NCBI GenBank assembly: GCA_029891345.1
Contig: CM057009.1
Coordinates: 291,720,966-291,784,965 of the forward strand
Direction: 5' to 3'
DNA length: 64,000 nucleotides
From: Dryococelus australis
Taxonomy: Eukaryota; Arthropoda; Insecta; Phasmatodea; Phasmatidae
The notes beneath the pieces were generated by a model. That model ran no database searches. It saw only the letters and a program-made list of their open reading frames with translations, and was not told the DNA's origin. The number at the start of each line of letters is the position of its first letter. The stretch's first letter is position 1. Positions 22,872-35,452 of the stretch are shown piece after piece. Position numbers and translations under genes: made by a program.

Positions 22872-23600
22872 AGTACATAGGCAGGTATATATATTGGGGC
22901 AAATCTGTACACAGCTAGAATATGTACCTAATAAGGAGTTACTATACTGTCAATTTTTGACCATTTAGAGTACACTTTCCCACGATTTTCATAACCACAT
23001 TACAATTATAGGTATGTATTTGTGTCGGAGGGGACCATAGCTGTCTCGTTGCTGAGTACGAAGATTATGTTCTTTGATATGTACAGGTCGATCAATTTAT
23101 CGAATTGTTACTCTCAGATGGATGGCGAGGTGTCCGTTTCCTTGATGTTGATGTGCTAATTTTCCCCCATTCATCTTCATTCCTTCGCTGCCCTGCCGCA
23201 GTTCGTTTCACCTAATACACTCCTCAATATGGCTGAGGTTCACCAGGTAACGCACCTCTAATTCGCCAACATCCTCTCGCCTTATTTATGTCGGCCTTTC
23301 TTCGGATGGCTGCAACATGCTGAAGTCATTAACTTTTATTTCTGGCAGAGACTGAAAGTGTTGGGTACCGCGCTTTCGCCCGCTCAAAGTTTCGTCTAAC
23401 ACAAGTCCAACCCTTGATATGATTTTATGGCCACCTTCACATAGGCGTGTTTTCTCTTGCAGTTACACAACCAAAATAAAAATACCTGATAGACTTAATC
23501 CTGCTCAGCATAACATGTCGCAGAGGAAAATAGATTTATATTTAGAATGGCATATATATATTTTTTGTTTAGGTGTTCGCCGAAAACAGCATCAGAAGAC
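22872..23600. other. No gene recognised
   Basis: Mixed composition, no recognisable gene. Confidence 0.5.
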
Positions 23601-23619
23601 CCGAACTTGTTTATTCATG

Positions 23620-23685
23620 CCATAACGCATCTGACTCATATTCTCCACGTTGCGAGTTCGATTCCTGCTGACGGGACTGGGGTGT
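23620..23685 (+). pseudogene. tRNA(Met)-like relic
   Basis: ACGCATCTGACTCATATTCT resembles the anticodon arm of an elongator tRNA-Met with CAT anticodon; GCGAGTTCGATTCCTGC is a good T arm/B box. The D arm is unrecognisable and the 3' half of the anticodon stem (TCTCC) does not pair. It may be the head of another SINE family. Confidence 0.4.
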
Positions 23686-24389
23686 TGAGTACTTATGAGT
23701 ACAGATGTTAAATATCTACTTATTTTACAGACTCCTGCAGCACGAGCCACCAAAATGACGTAACTAGCCAGCGATATGTCGAACGTACATTCGCCAATCA
23801 GCACCTGGTAACCTACTTGCCAACCGGAACTTCAACCAATAGGGAAAAATGTCGCAGTACGCGATGGTGTGGAAGCAATGATGAAAACATGGAAGAACTC
23901 TGGAACCTACGGGTTTCAGACCTACGGAGTTTGATAAGGACGGAAATCTTCAATTTCAGATGAAGGGCAGCTTCTCTCAGTCCCGCGTGCCATGCTGGGT
24001 CTCGGGTTTTCTCTCACTTCACATGCGTCGTTCGCCCTCTGTCTTCTGGTGGGCATATCAGTGGTGGGGTTGCTGGGCGAGTTACCGGCCTGTAATGAGT
24101 GTAAGGCTTATACCGCGAGACAAGTAATTTTCGCGAAAATTTTTCAGGGCCAGTTGTACTCCAAAACACTCTAGTTCATATACACATTCGTGGTTGGATG
24201 ATTTTAAATGTCACGTGCTTAAGGGTCTGTCCGCGAATCAGAGATGTTCAGTATCGGAGTACTTTATTACGATTGGCCCAGTCAAATAAAAACACGTCTT
24301 CTCAAGTAGACACCTGGCTAATAATCAAAATAATTTGTAGTTGTGGACGTAGGATATGAAGTCTACGATGACCATAAATATTTTCGCGA

Positions 24390-25101
24390 AAAACACCTGC
24401 CCCTACTTATATCCGGTGAGGCTTTAAAGTGTCCTCAACCACAACCGGGGAATGCTGGAGGGTTGGGCAGGACTCACTGCCTGGTGCCTAACGGGTGGAA
24501 GGGGCTGCATCTGTTCGCCTGGGGGTCGCCATAGGTTTATCAGTCGGTCTCTGAAAACCAACTAGTGCCACGGGAAATATGCGTAAGCACGGGCTGACCG
24601 GTTTGAGTCCTACCAGAGGTACTCTCTGGTGTTCCGATCACATTGAGGTTGGACTCGTGCTGACATTAGTTAACTCCGCATGCTGGAGAAGGTTTGCAAA
24701 GATTCCCGCTCTTAAAGAAAGACCGGGCTGTGAGCGGCAACCGGATTCAGTTGTGTCCTGGAGAGACACTAGGGGTATGGATATAACATCGGCCAGGCCA
24801 CACGCTTGGTATCTGAGTACGAGGGTCTCAGAACCTCGTGGTAGAGTGTTTTCATACTGTACTTATGAATCACGTTGGGTCTTTGAATCTGGTCAACTCT
24901 GGTACTAAACTGGGACACCTGCGATGAGAGGACGTGATCCCTCTCTCCCGCTGATTGTGCGGTCGTAGCGGCGAAAATGCCTCGAGCTAAGGGCGCTACG
25001 CAAAAATATAAAAGTACAAAGGCTGAGAAGCCCTCCTGCGTGTATGTAGTACGCAGTAACCAGCCAAACTCAACAACCGTTCCTATATCCGCGCTTATAT
25101 A
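24390..25101 (+). mobile_element. Possible LINE 5' region, truncated
   Basis: A GC-richer block beginning near CCTCAACCACAACCGGGGAA leads to an ATG at 24978 (GCGGCGAAAATGCCTCGAG) whose frame is open for about 40 codons (MPRAKGATQKYKSTKAEKPS at its start) until a CACTGAGA element begins at about 25102. GC-rich untranslated leader followed by a basic ORF start is typical of insect non-LTR retrotransposons, but no reverse transcriptase is present. The assignment is inference. Confidence 0.3.
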
Positions 25102-25966
25102 TACCAAGAAAGATATTTTTTGAAACAAGGTTTCTTTGGTGAAACCAAATCAATTGTTTGTAAAAGGGGCAATGAAATATTCTGTTGTTGAAAACAAATA
25201 ATTTTGTTGTTCTTATTGGATTTTCCCAAAATATATTTGGTTGGTGTAACTAAAGATTTTTTTGACTCTACGTTCATTAAACTATTTCAGTTAATATATA
25301 AAAACTATAACCCGGACCCAGATTCGAACCAAGAGAGTTCGTTTGCTCCACAGCTCTACGCCCCAGCTACCTCAGCTAAACTGACAACTATCAGAAATGT
25401 TTCTGATTTAGATTTATATTTATAATTTGGTTTATTAAAAGGAAGTATATATACATTGACAAATAAACAACATCACAATTATATAAATGTACAATACACC
25501 AGCCAGAGTTACATGCTTTCATGTCGTTATGGCAATGGCCAGACCGAAGAGAAAAAGGACAACATCAGTAATTACTGTTTTTTGCTACATAAATTCTGAA
25601 TACTGGGTTACGTGCACAAATAAATATTTCAAGTTTTACTTTTAATCTGTAGTTTCCTGTTGAACTTGCTTTATCAGAGTGTTTATACCATTATTAAGCA
25701 TCAATATTTCCACTAACAAACACTGTTACTCTCCTAGCTGTCACAAAAAAATACAAACAATCGAGCTGTGTTTCCGAACGAAGGCAATTAAATGAGTGGC
25801 CAAAAAATATATATAAAGTTGATTCAACTAAACACTTTTTTGGCAGTCTAATTTCTTTTGCCCAACACATCCCTTGTTAATTCACGCGTGTATTTTTTCA
25901 GATGAACAAAATTAATTTAGTTGCTTTCCAAGAATATTTTTTTGGGTGTAAACCTTTCTCTCAGTG
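25102..25966. mobile_element. CACTGAGA-type TIR element carrying a tRNA-like segment
   Basis: The right end reads CCTTTCTCTCAGTG; the left end is worn (ACCAAGAAAGATATTTTTTG). Interior AATTTTGTTGTT, TTTGGTTGGTGTAACTAAAG and GGCAGTCTAATTTCTTTTGC match the copy at 46933. A minus-strand tRNA-like piece lies at about 25305-25395, with B box GGTTCGAATCTGG and A box TTTAGCTGAGGTAGCTGGGG. Confidence 0.6.
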
Positions 25967-28512
25967 CAACCAAATCAGAAAAAGGGTACGCACACACCAA
26001 AGTAACTGCTATACACCATTTCGTCTCTGTGTACTTATCTTTTCTGTAACTGGGGACTGTCTTTTTCCCCTCAAAGATATTTACCTCCGTATTACAGGAA
26101 CATTTCTGAATAGTTTCTTCATAGATACCCTCCCGATTCCCAAATTGAATCAATCTTGTGCTGGCCTGCAACTATCCTAGTTATGTTGGTCAACAAGAAA
26201 AAAACATATCTAAACACGAGAATGTTATTGTATATTGGGCGACTCATCTAGGTCATAACTGTCTGCTCTTCTGGTATTTCTGTTGCAATTCGGGCCTGAC
26301 TTGCGACGATTTGCGCCCAATATCAGACAGTACTCCTTCATAATAGCTCAGTGTGTACGAAAGTGGTTCGGAGCCCGCTGTAATCTTTGTGTTCTCATTC
26401 ATTTAACAGTCGCATGACCAAGCGACACGAGTCTCTACCTTTAATAGTGTTGCTGCGAATTACTTTATATAATGCCCATGAGAGTTTTCATATAAGGTCA
26501 GCGCATTTAAAATCTAATACATTATTCTGTGATGTTATTAATGTGCGTAATTTTATCACCACCATTAATAAAATACACATATTTTGTATTAAACATGATA
26601 CCAGGTAAATTACTGTTTATTCCTATGGCTAAATATTGCTTACACAAATTATATTCGTGTCATGTTGCACTTTTTTATTCCAGCACCGCATGGTTTAAAC
26701 ACAAGGAACATTTTACGCAAAAAATTAACAATTTCGACTGTTTTATCAACACAACCTGTTTTAATTTTAACTGCGTTAACCTATTTCGTTTTTAAATTAA
26801 ATAGGGTTGGCTAATAATCTTGTGAAGCTTCAATCACAAACTTTTAAAGGTATTCAGTTAATATTTTTACCCTTTTTTTTGTCAGACAGGTTGTGTTATT
26901 TTATGTGCCCACGACACAGTGAAACAGAATTTTCTCTTTAGCGGTGTGTCCACTTTGTACGATAGTGCTAGGGCAGATCAGAAATTTCGTGTTACTCTAT
27001 TGTGTGCTCGTTTATTCACGTTTAAAATGAAGTTATGAATGTTGGATATTTTGGACATAATAAAACTCTGTCATAAATTAATGGCGTCTGCCACACTACT
27101 GATGATGGAGGTCAATGGACATTTTCGGTGCAGTTGGCGTATTTATGTATTTCGTTGCCGAATGAAAAACCTTCTGGTGTTTATACCCAAAGTCAATCCT
27201 TTAAAACTAATACTGCAAAATATAACACCTTTCTACTCAAATTAAGTTTATTTGAAGTCCATTTCAGTGAGCAGTACCGGTATTAATGCGACAGCAATTA
27301 CAGAAGTTTTGATGGTCTGAGATCACTCGTAATGTATATCGATAGCCAATATGAAGTTACGAGACTGTTTAGTCACACAGCTACTGTACTGACAAATTCC
27401 TAGTGGCAATTTCATTCACAATGATCCATCGAAATCACGTTCAGAGGACAGCAATATACTTCATCCATCCTGTATGTTATTCTTGGCATGTTTTCGGACG
27501 TACCCCTTTCAAGTGTTTTCGTGAATCACGTTAAAATTACTTCGCAGTAATTAATTACGCTTACAACAAAATATAATACGAATATTTTAAAAATTATTTC
27601 GTAACTTAAATTTTTTCTTGTATTTCCCACATTAGCTTTAAATATCTTATACGAAGTAATATCCTCGTTTAGCGAACGACTGGGCAAAATTCTTCCATCA
27701 GAAAATTTTCAACTTCGAGGTCCCTACCACGAACTAGCTCGTTCGTGTTCATTTGCGTTTCATTGAACAGCAGAAGACATGCGTAGCGAACCGAAGAGTC
27801 GGTAATTGAACTCGAACTTGACGATCCGCTGGCACCCCGTATCGATGACAGTCCCCCCCCAATCCCTCACTCAGAACATTACCCCGCGCGGGACAGGCCC
27901 GAGACCGTCTGCTCGCGTGTGGGTGTCTTGCAGGTCCTCCAATCCGGATCGAGGAAATGCTGTCATTGGCAGTGTTGTGCGCCTACATCCTATGCAGGTT
28001 GCCCAACACGCATGATCGAGCAGCCTTTTTCTGCAGGTGTTGTACGCGGCCACTTTGAATACAATTATTTGAAATAAAATACGTTTCAGTATATAAGTGT
28101 ATAGAGCATTTGTGTTAGTTTTGTTACAAATAAACTGTCTGGAGTTTGGGCACTGAGTTTCCAAACATCAGATATAGCAAGTTAAATCCTAGTAAATATT
28201 CACCTTTTCCGCAATAAACTATCATCTCTAACCATTCCATTTTATACATTAAGAAACCACGACTGTGTATAAAGTTATTTTTATATAGCAATGGTAGCTT
28301 CTCTACATTTGTTCATGAAAGAGTGAAATGCGTGCAGAAGTTCAGATTTTGTATACTTGCATTTCTATATTTGCAAGCTGATGTACTGTAAATGTTCCAT
28401 TGCTGTTTACAAAGTTTACTAAATATTTTTGCCATTTACTAATAGCGGCGCAGGAAAAAATTTTAGATGTTTCACAGTAGTTTATCATATTTAAAATTTG
28501 GCAGAGGCTATT
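25967..28512. other. No gene recognised
   Basis: AT-rich. An 84-codon minus frame at 25917-26171 has protein-like composition but no recognised domain. A GC-rich patch at 27830-28030 includes a run of nine C (about 27853). Confidence 0.45.
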
Positions 28513-28520
28513 GTTATACA

Positions 28521-28784
28521 TAGGGATAGGAAAATTCATTTCGGCAAAAGTTAGACGCCAGACACATATATAGTGAAGTCACGTTCGCAATTGGATCACA
28601 GTTTATTAGACCCGCCAGGCACGCCTCTGAACCAATAACAGGCTTGCAAGGAAACGCCTTGCGATTCCCTTAACTGCCAGGTGTGGGGCAACAGCCAATG
28701 AATACACAGCTGAGGCTCCAGTATGTAAAGGACTGAGGAGTCTAGCCTACAGGTCATTGAACTCGCGAAATTTTCCTATCTCTA
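28521..28784. mobile_element. hAT-type MITE, copy 3, with perfect 8-bp TSD
   Basis: 264 bp. Starts TAGGGATAGGAAAATTCATT and ends AAATTTTCCTATCTCTA. GTTATACA is present exactly at 28513-28520 and 28785-28792. The right part shares TAGCCTACAGGTCATTGAAC with the inverse of copy 2. Confidence 0.85.
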
Positions 28785-28792
28785 GTTATACA

Positions 28793-29478
28793 TTTGCGAC
28801 TGCTATAACACTGCTATAACATAACTGCCGTTAACCATGGATCTCTGTCACGGTAGGCCGATGCACTCTCCATTACACCACGACGATTACACGACAATGA
28901 AAGTGAATATTAATGTGTTAGATGATTGTTTCTTCTGCCCGTCTTCCCACTTACATGTTACTCCTGCTTGTTTCTGGGCGCTGTTATTTCGAAACACACC
29001 TCTGAAACATAATAAAAGTAATTTGATTACTTTAAATCTAGTTTATATTTATAACAAGAGCAGTATAGCACGCACGTTTTGAAACACGGTGAAATGTCAC
29101 TGGAATTAATCCATATTGACAATAGGAACGCAAAATATAGAAATATAACTTCAAGATACCTTCAAAAACATGTGTAAATTTTTCAAATCCCCATGAAATT
29201 ACGAGCATTCTTGTTTCTTGGTCTGCCGTCTTGCACTCACTCACTACCAACCAAGCTCGTTGTTCAGACGGACGTATCCAGATGGTTAAATTTACCATGT
29301 CAAAATAGTTTAGTAAATATATAGATGATTTAAATAAGTCGGTTTGTAAATGCAAACATGCGTAGGCATTTTAAAAATAAATATATGTTTTTTGCAAAGT
29401 GGATATATTCAAGAAAGATTAAATCGGGGACTATCGATTACGGAGCAGGTTCCTCTGAAAAGACTAAAACACCGCCAA
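28793..29478. other. No gene recognised
   Basis: 81- and 105-codon frames overlap on opposite strands; neither has a recognised domain or splice context. Confidence 0.5.
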
Positions 29479-29488
29479 ATATATATAT

Positions 29489-29524
<36 letters not shown>
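29479..29524. repeat. (TA)n microsatellite
   Basis: About 23 AT units with one phase shift near 29500. Confidence 0.95.
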
Positions 29525-30380
29525 AGAGCCTACCATTCATGAAAAATATGGTATATTCAGCAAAACGTTCGTTTGAATTGAAAAAATTCACCAACAAAAT
29601 CATTTATTCAAAACAAAAAAATCATTAGATTTACTTCAACAGTCCAGTGTTTGTTTTAACAATAGTTGGTTTGCAACAGCAAAATAAATTTCAGCATTAT
29701 TTATTTGGTTGTTTAGACAATTAATTCCTTTTCCTCAACGCGGCTGCAAAAGGGGATTATTCCCAAATTTAGTTTTAATATTAATTATGCCCGTAACTAC
29801 ATGCGCACTGCTTCCCATTCTCTTACTTTAACACAAAATATTTATAATAGCTGTACGAACGTTACTATTAAGAATTTTTATTGACCTTGATTTTTGGGTA
29901 AATATATATAAAGTATGACACTTATCTATATTATTTTCTTTTGCTGCGTCTCGTGAAATCTTCCGCTCTCCGTAGTAAAACCTGGGGTTGAGGGGAAGAT
30001 GACCAACGCCCCGCTTAACATCCACTTTCCGACGTACTTGATTATGAAGAATATTCTCTTCTAATTACTTCTACGTAGTTTTCCAATTCAGTGATTAATA
30101 TTCCTACCCTGACAAGAGTATTTGGTAGTGAGAAATATATTTGAAGTAACGAGATATGCGACAATTTTGTCCAGAAAATGAAAGCCGTTCCTTGAAATAG
30201 AAATAAATCACGAGCGTTATTCTCACTGTCTGCCAACGTAACCAAGCGAATTTTTTTGTGAATGAACTGTTTATGGCAGTTCTGTACAACCATCTTCGAC
30301 AAGCACATGAGTCGGATAAGGTTCTGTACACAGTAAAAACGTTTTTAGGTTTCACATTGAAATATCTGGAAACGAGTAGC

Positions 30381-30415
<35 letters not shown>

Positions 30416-31919
30416 GCTAAAACTGAAATATTGTGTCTCTACAACGCAATGTTTTATGAAACATACAAAATTGTTTATGTAGCTCCAATTTTGAGTTTAA
30501 TCTGAAATCTAAAGTACTTACTCCTTAAAATTCAATATTAGGTTTACACGTTTCACTATAAAGTTGTGTAAAATTTGCCTTTTATTTACTTGTAGTGTTA
30601 AAAAAATAATATTATCAACTAGTTTCTACATTATTTCTTTGTAAAAACGCAAAAAAAAAAAGTGTACAGTGAGAGAGTTTTGAGTTGTATATATTTTCCT
30701 GTATGCACCCTTATCATGCTTGCAAAATTTTGTAAAATGTGGGTATCTAAATAAGTTTTCCAATATACTGTTTTCTGAGAAATAGGAAGAAAAATATATT
30801 ATTCAGTGAATTTCAAATCTATTTGTGAATGTTTTATACTAGGTGGTGTTTCACGACTCTCCCCGCTAACAGATTAATGTTGTGTGATCAATTACATAAT
30901 TTAATTAAATGAGTGAACCATTACCTCTTAATCTCCTTCTATTGCATCCTACTTGAATTTTTTGTGAAGTTCAGTTATTCGCGACTGTCGCACTGATATA
31001 ATTTAATTTGGAAGTTCATAGATGGTAGCAAAATTGTATTGTATTTAGGAACTAGGACACAACACTGAATTTCCTGTCTTTCACCAATAATGTTTTTGCC
31101 AATACCTGCATCCGAAGCGCCAAACTATAAGAAATGTAGCTCGGTACACACTTTAGAGCAAAGAAGAAATAAATCGATTTTCGTCTTATGTGCATGTCCC
31201 CAAAACAGATTCGCCAGTTTTCTTAATACTGTTTTTGTACATACCCTCTAAACATTTTTCTGTTCTTTTAAAAAGACAGTCTTTGGAAAGCCAGTTGCAA
31301 AAAAATCCTTTGTAAATCTACAAAGAGTTTTCTTGTAAAATATGCAAGACCTTTATTTGTAATATTACCAATGATAGTATTCTATTACAACAAACATTAT
31401 TGAGAAGCGTACATAAAATTCATTTTTGTCTAGAAAACAAATGTGATAAAATAATAACAGAGAATAACAAACAAAAAAAAATTATCTCAAAATATAATTT
31501 ACGGAAAAAAATATTACACTTTTGCAGCACGGGGACAAACACACACTACCCTTGTATCATTAGCCTGCACCCTTCACCACCAGAACAACTTGCCTTACTA
31601 GCTTAAAGCTAATTTTTAAGGTTAATACAGCTGCAAGTACCTAAGAAATATATATGAAGTTTTTTGGTTTAAAAAAAAATACGTACATTTACTTCATTTT
31701 AATAGTTCTGTTGTTGACTTAAGAGATTTGGACGGCTCTTAACAACGAGGTATTGAGAGCCGATTTAAGAGTTATGTGTAGCTCGGAAACATTAACAGTT
31801 ATTAATTATACGTCCACGTTTGAATAAAATATTTGTACTGTTACAAACTTTTGTAAAATGGAAAAGAATTTCTAACTAAAGATCACAAATTTTTATAGAG
31901 TGTTTTCAGGCCTCTCGTC
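29525..31919. other. No gene recognised; 29-T run at 30385-30413
   Basis: AT-rich, with a long T homopolymer. No gene signal. Confidence 0.55.
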
Positions 31920-31924
31920 AATTT

Positions 31925-32480
31925 TCTTTGATATCGTCGCGTCCTACATCTACAAGAATGGTGTGAATTTAAGCGAGCTGCTTTCGGTGGCCTCTAAATT
32001 TTCAGTCCATTAAAATGTGACCTCGGTGTCGGATGCTATATTTTCCCTTAGCTGAGATCATGATTATGTGATCTCTTCCACCATCTGTCAGAAGGAAGTT
32101 GCCATCATCGTGCAGCCTCAAACATTCTTCTGATAATAAATCACCTTGACATTTGACAGGTTATTTTTACCAGCGATCCTTGTGCCTAATTTCCTTGTCG
32201 ATATAGAGTACGTTGAAACTACGATGCATGAGGCAATTCAGTAACGAAATCGTGCCGTCTGTCTTGTAAAGTCCTCGGTTATTCAGAATACACTTGCTTG
32301 ACAGAAACACTATTCATCTTGCGCTCATTTATAGCCTCGAAGACAGATTTCATTAATTCATTCAGGTTACGATGCTCTTAAGGGATGGTTGTTTTGTTTA
32401 CCAATCTTACTTTGCAGTTTTTCATCGGTATCTTTGAGGAAACCCCACGTTGCAGAGTAGTTATTACTAACTCGCTACTT
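31925..32480 (-). pseudogene. MULE/FLYWCH-type transposase fossil
   Basis: Minus-strand frames, broken by stops and shifts, line up in the order of FLYWCH-MULE proteins. From 5': NCKVRLV (about 32408-32425) like the second Cys of a FLYWCH zinc finger; then KQNNHP in another frame (about 32382-32402), like its His pair; then LMKSVFEAINERKMNSVSVK; then LPHAS and FQRTLYR. Next comes GNFLLTDGG...HIIMIS (about 32045-32110), followed by HILMD-stop-KFRG and IHTILVDVG (about 31935-32010), like the LADGTFK...QLYTIH block around the first catalytic Asp of the MULE domain. The rest of the catalytic domain is missing. Recognition is by pattern only. Confidence 0.5.
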
Positions 32481-34374
32481 GCTGTAAAATTGTCTATTGT
32501 AAAGCGCGGCAGACTTACATTTTTCATTTTCTATGTAGCTCCCAGGTAACTGGTCTAGTTATCTTGAAAAGTAACGGCGCAGTCTACACAACGAGAAACA
32601 AAGACTAAATAACAGCTTGCAAGAGGAATAGATCCTTTTTAACTTGGAATTGGCAATTTTCTAGCTATACATTCTGTATTTGACGCAACAAGGCACAGAA
32701 AATAGTTTCCCAAAAGTTCTGAATGTGTTGCAGTTTCAATGCCTTTGTCACTTTCTAACAGATCACAGCTGAGAAGAAAAAGGTGATACTTTTATACGAT
32801 CGACTACACAGGTGATAACAGAAAGAGAAAGCCTATATGGTGAGTCATTAGCACGTATTTTTCCGTATCTATGCGACCCGCGCACAATGCTACCCATCTA
32901 ATAAAAACATCGCCTCCGCTGTAAAGTAATTGCCTCGTATGTAGCCGAGCCCCGCGCCTTCTACGCACTCATTGCGGCGCCTCGTCTGTTAGCGGAACAG
33001 TCGACGCCGTCGTATGCTTACACCAATCAGCGGCGCGAAAACAGATAATCGCTACAACAGAGCACGTGCGCGTATTCCGTTTCGTCAATACAGTAAGCGG
33101 TGACTGTATTTTTACGTCGCATGAAGAAACACGAAGGCTCGAAGCGAGGCAGATGTGCGTTATTGCGGACGTAATCGTCACGTAGCAACGCACTCGGTAA
33201 ACATCGCAATAATCTGTTTCAACACAATAAAGGGACGTGCATTCTTTGAAAACTGACTGCTTTTCAACCCATTGCTGACATAACACCCTCCGTTCGCCGC
33301 TTACTGTACTGGCAACAACAAATCAACGAGCGCAAGGTGTTTTGCTACGATTAAATTTATGCTAGAAGTTGTTGCTGGTTGCATATATACTGGAAAATAG
33401 GCGCGGGCGACTCACCCGGTTTAATATAGAGTTCCGGAAGTGTGTCAAGCGGTACCCTATTCCACGTCAACCCCCGCAAAAAGTAAAACATATTTTCTAC
33501 TGATAGGTTTCGGAGAAAAAATCCAAACATTCAAAATTGCCGTGATTTGTCCCCATTAAGCTCCTACCCGGCAAGGACTGCGACAGGCGAGAAGGAAGAC
33601 TAGGAACACCTGGCCAGTATCGTCGAAGGTTCACCTTCTACTCGGTCCTTGAAACGCTGGTTCTGTCTCGAACTGTCCCACATTTACCTTCGGCCAGAAT
33701 TTTCGGTGACCAGAATCGTCTGACAACAGCTCGAAACTCTGCTGTTGGTTGGGCAAGAAAACGATGCTTTTATAATAACTGCATGCTCCAACATAAGACT
33801 AATATAAATAATTTACACCGAGGTTTCGAATTAAAAAATAATGGAAAAATGTCTAAATTGATGAAGAAAAAAATACGGAGGTTAGGCAATTATCTCCGAA
33901 CACTTGCCGGTTAATTAATCCCACCGTAAAATAATATTTCAAAAATAGCAATGAAATAATTATAATTATCCCCCATTAATTTTTCTTAATATCTAATAAA
34001 TTCCTTTAACAGTTGGTCATCAGTGAAAGAAGCAGTAGTTATGTTTTTTTTATAGCATATAAGAATGCTCAGTTTATTCAACACAAATAATTTTCAAAGT
34101 TCTTGGTAAATAAAAACGCACAAAATAGTTGAAAAACCTTTTACGAACTTTGCAATAAACATTTTAATATGTGGTATGGGTTTCTGTGCGTGTGTTTTTA
34201 ATCCGTGCAGTTATTATTTTCGGTGCGACACAAGGAGACAGCGAGGTCATTAGAAAGGAAACAGAAGTCTTAAGTTGGACTGTATCAATGGAGCATATAT
34301 TTTTACTTGTATTATAAACTAAAAATGTTTATTCTTTAAAATGTCTGCTACAAAAAACGTAGCTGTTATAGGCC
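32481..34374. other. No gene recognised; CpG-rich patch 32940-33300
   Basis: The patch (for example GCGGCGCCTCGTCTGTTAGC) could be promoter-proximal but no transcript can be argued. The 105- and 60-codon minus frames inside lack domains. Confidence 0.4.
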
Positions 34375-34666
34375 TTAACCCGTTTAGTCACCGTGTCCAC
34401 AATTGTGGACATGTTGCACGTGAATTATACTTATGACGGGTACTGTACACAGCAAGGCACCAGTGTCCAGTCTTCATTGTAGCTAATCTGACTTGTGGAA
34501 TTTTCCACACCTCTCCGACATGAATGGTTAACGCCAATAACACAGAGCATTCAGCGCGTGGTTCATTGGCTGTGAGACGAATGCTGAGCACAAGTACAGC
34601 ACGTACCAAAAATTACGTGATTGCAACACCTGAACTCAGAAATCGCTGTGTGACTGAATGGGTTAA
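34375..34666. mobile_element. piggyBac-type MITE
   Basis: TTAA at 34375-34378 and 34663-34666. Ends CCCGTTTAGTCACCGTGTCC and, inverted, CCCATTCAGTCACACAGCGA. TTAA duplication plus CCC...GGG ends are the piggyBac signature. Just inside the left end is the perfect 18-bp palindrome TGTCCACAATTGTGGACA (34394-34411). The 73-codon minus frame is incidental. Confidence 0.85.
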
Positions 34667-35040
34667 GACATACGTTGACTGTATTTCGAGAGTGGAGTTA
34701 TGAAAATGTTATTGAAACCATAATACCGAAGGAATATAATATTTACAAAAGTATGTGTGTATGTGTATGTAGAATGAAATTATTAGTTCGTGTATTGTTG
34801 TTTAAAAAACTCCTATTATTGCAGTAGAAGACAAAAAAATCCAAAAAAATGTTCTTTACCTCGAAACAGCTCCTTGTGTCATTATCTTTTGACTTCGTTG
34901 TAATTTTCCTGGTATGCCGTCATTTCATATTCATAGTAGCCTTTATTTCTTTTCTCCGGATTCCCGATGGTAATTGTCTCGTTGGCTCAGTTTCCAATGA
35001 AAGATTTCAAGGATCCATGGGAATTTCAGCAGGTACTTAA

Positions 35041-35356
35041 CTAAGATTTATTCCGAGCAGCCTTTGCCAACTTGGCCAATGCAGCTGAGACGGATCTATC
35101 TGTCGGCCGGGGGAAATGGGAGATATTGCTTTTCGGTGATGAACTTCAGCCTGGCAACCCTTGGAAACGCGCGATGTCTTTTATCTGCACCTCTTACTTC
35201 GCTTGCGAGCGTTCACCCAGAAAATGGCGACGGATTGTCCACGACAGCTGTGGTGAGCGCCGGCATTTATATACAGTAAGCGAAGCCCTGCAGCATCTTG
35301 GACGCTCTTTTGAAGCTTTGTGTGTCATAACGGCATGGGAGGTTCTCCTGAGATAA
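35041..35356 (+). pseudogene. Possible transposon-protein fragment (GDELQPGN)
   Basis: A frame open across 35056-35356 includes KWEILLFGDELQPGNPWKRA. It faintly resembles a 'DE.TPGN.L' motif of widespread invertebrate mobile-element proteins. Too short and diverged for a firm call. Confidence 0.2.
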
Positions 35357-35452
35357 TCTAAGCCATTTTAAAATGCATGTGTAAATTTAACATTTCCATG
35401 GCATGATTGGCCAGTATCGATGATTAGGTCATTATTATGAAAGCAATTACCT

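Noticed and set aside
25917..26171. 84-codon minus frame with protein-like composition
   Set aside because: No domain, no splice context, and it overlaps the end of a TIR element.
32300..32480. piggyBac transposase reading of the fossil (IDNFTASSELV)
   Set aside because: The following segments fit the FLYWCH finger and MULE linker in order, which explains more of the sequence.
33027..33286. 60- and 105-codon minus frames in the CpG-rich patch
   Set aside because: Open by GC content; two overlapping frames, no domain.
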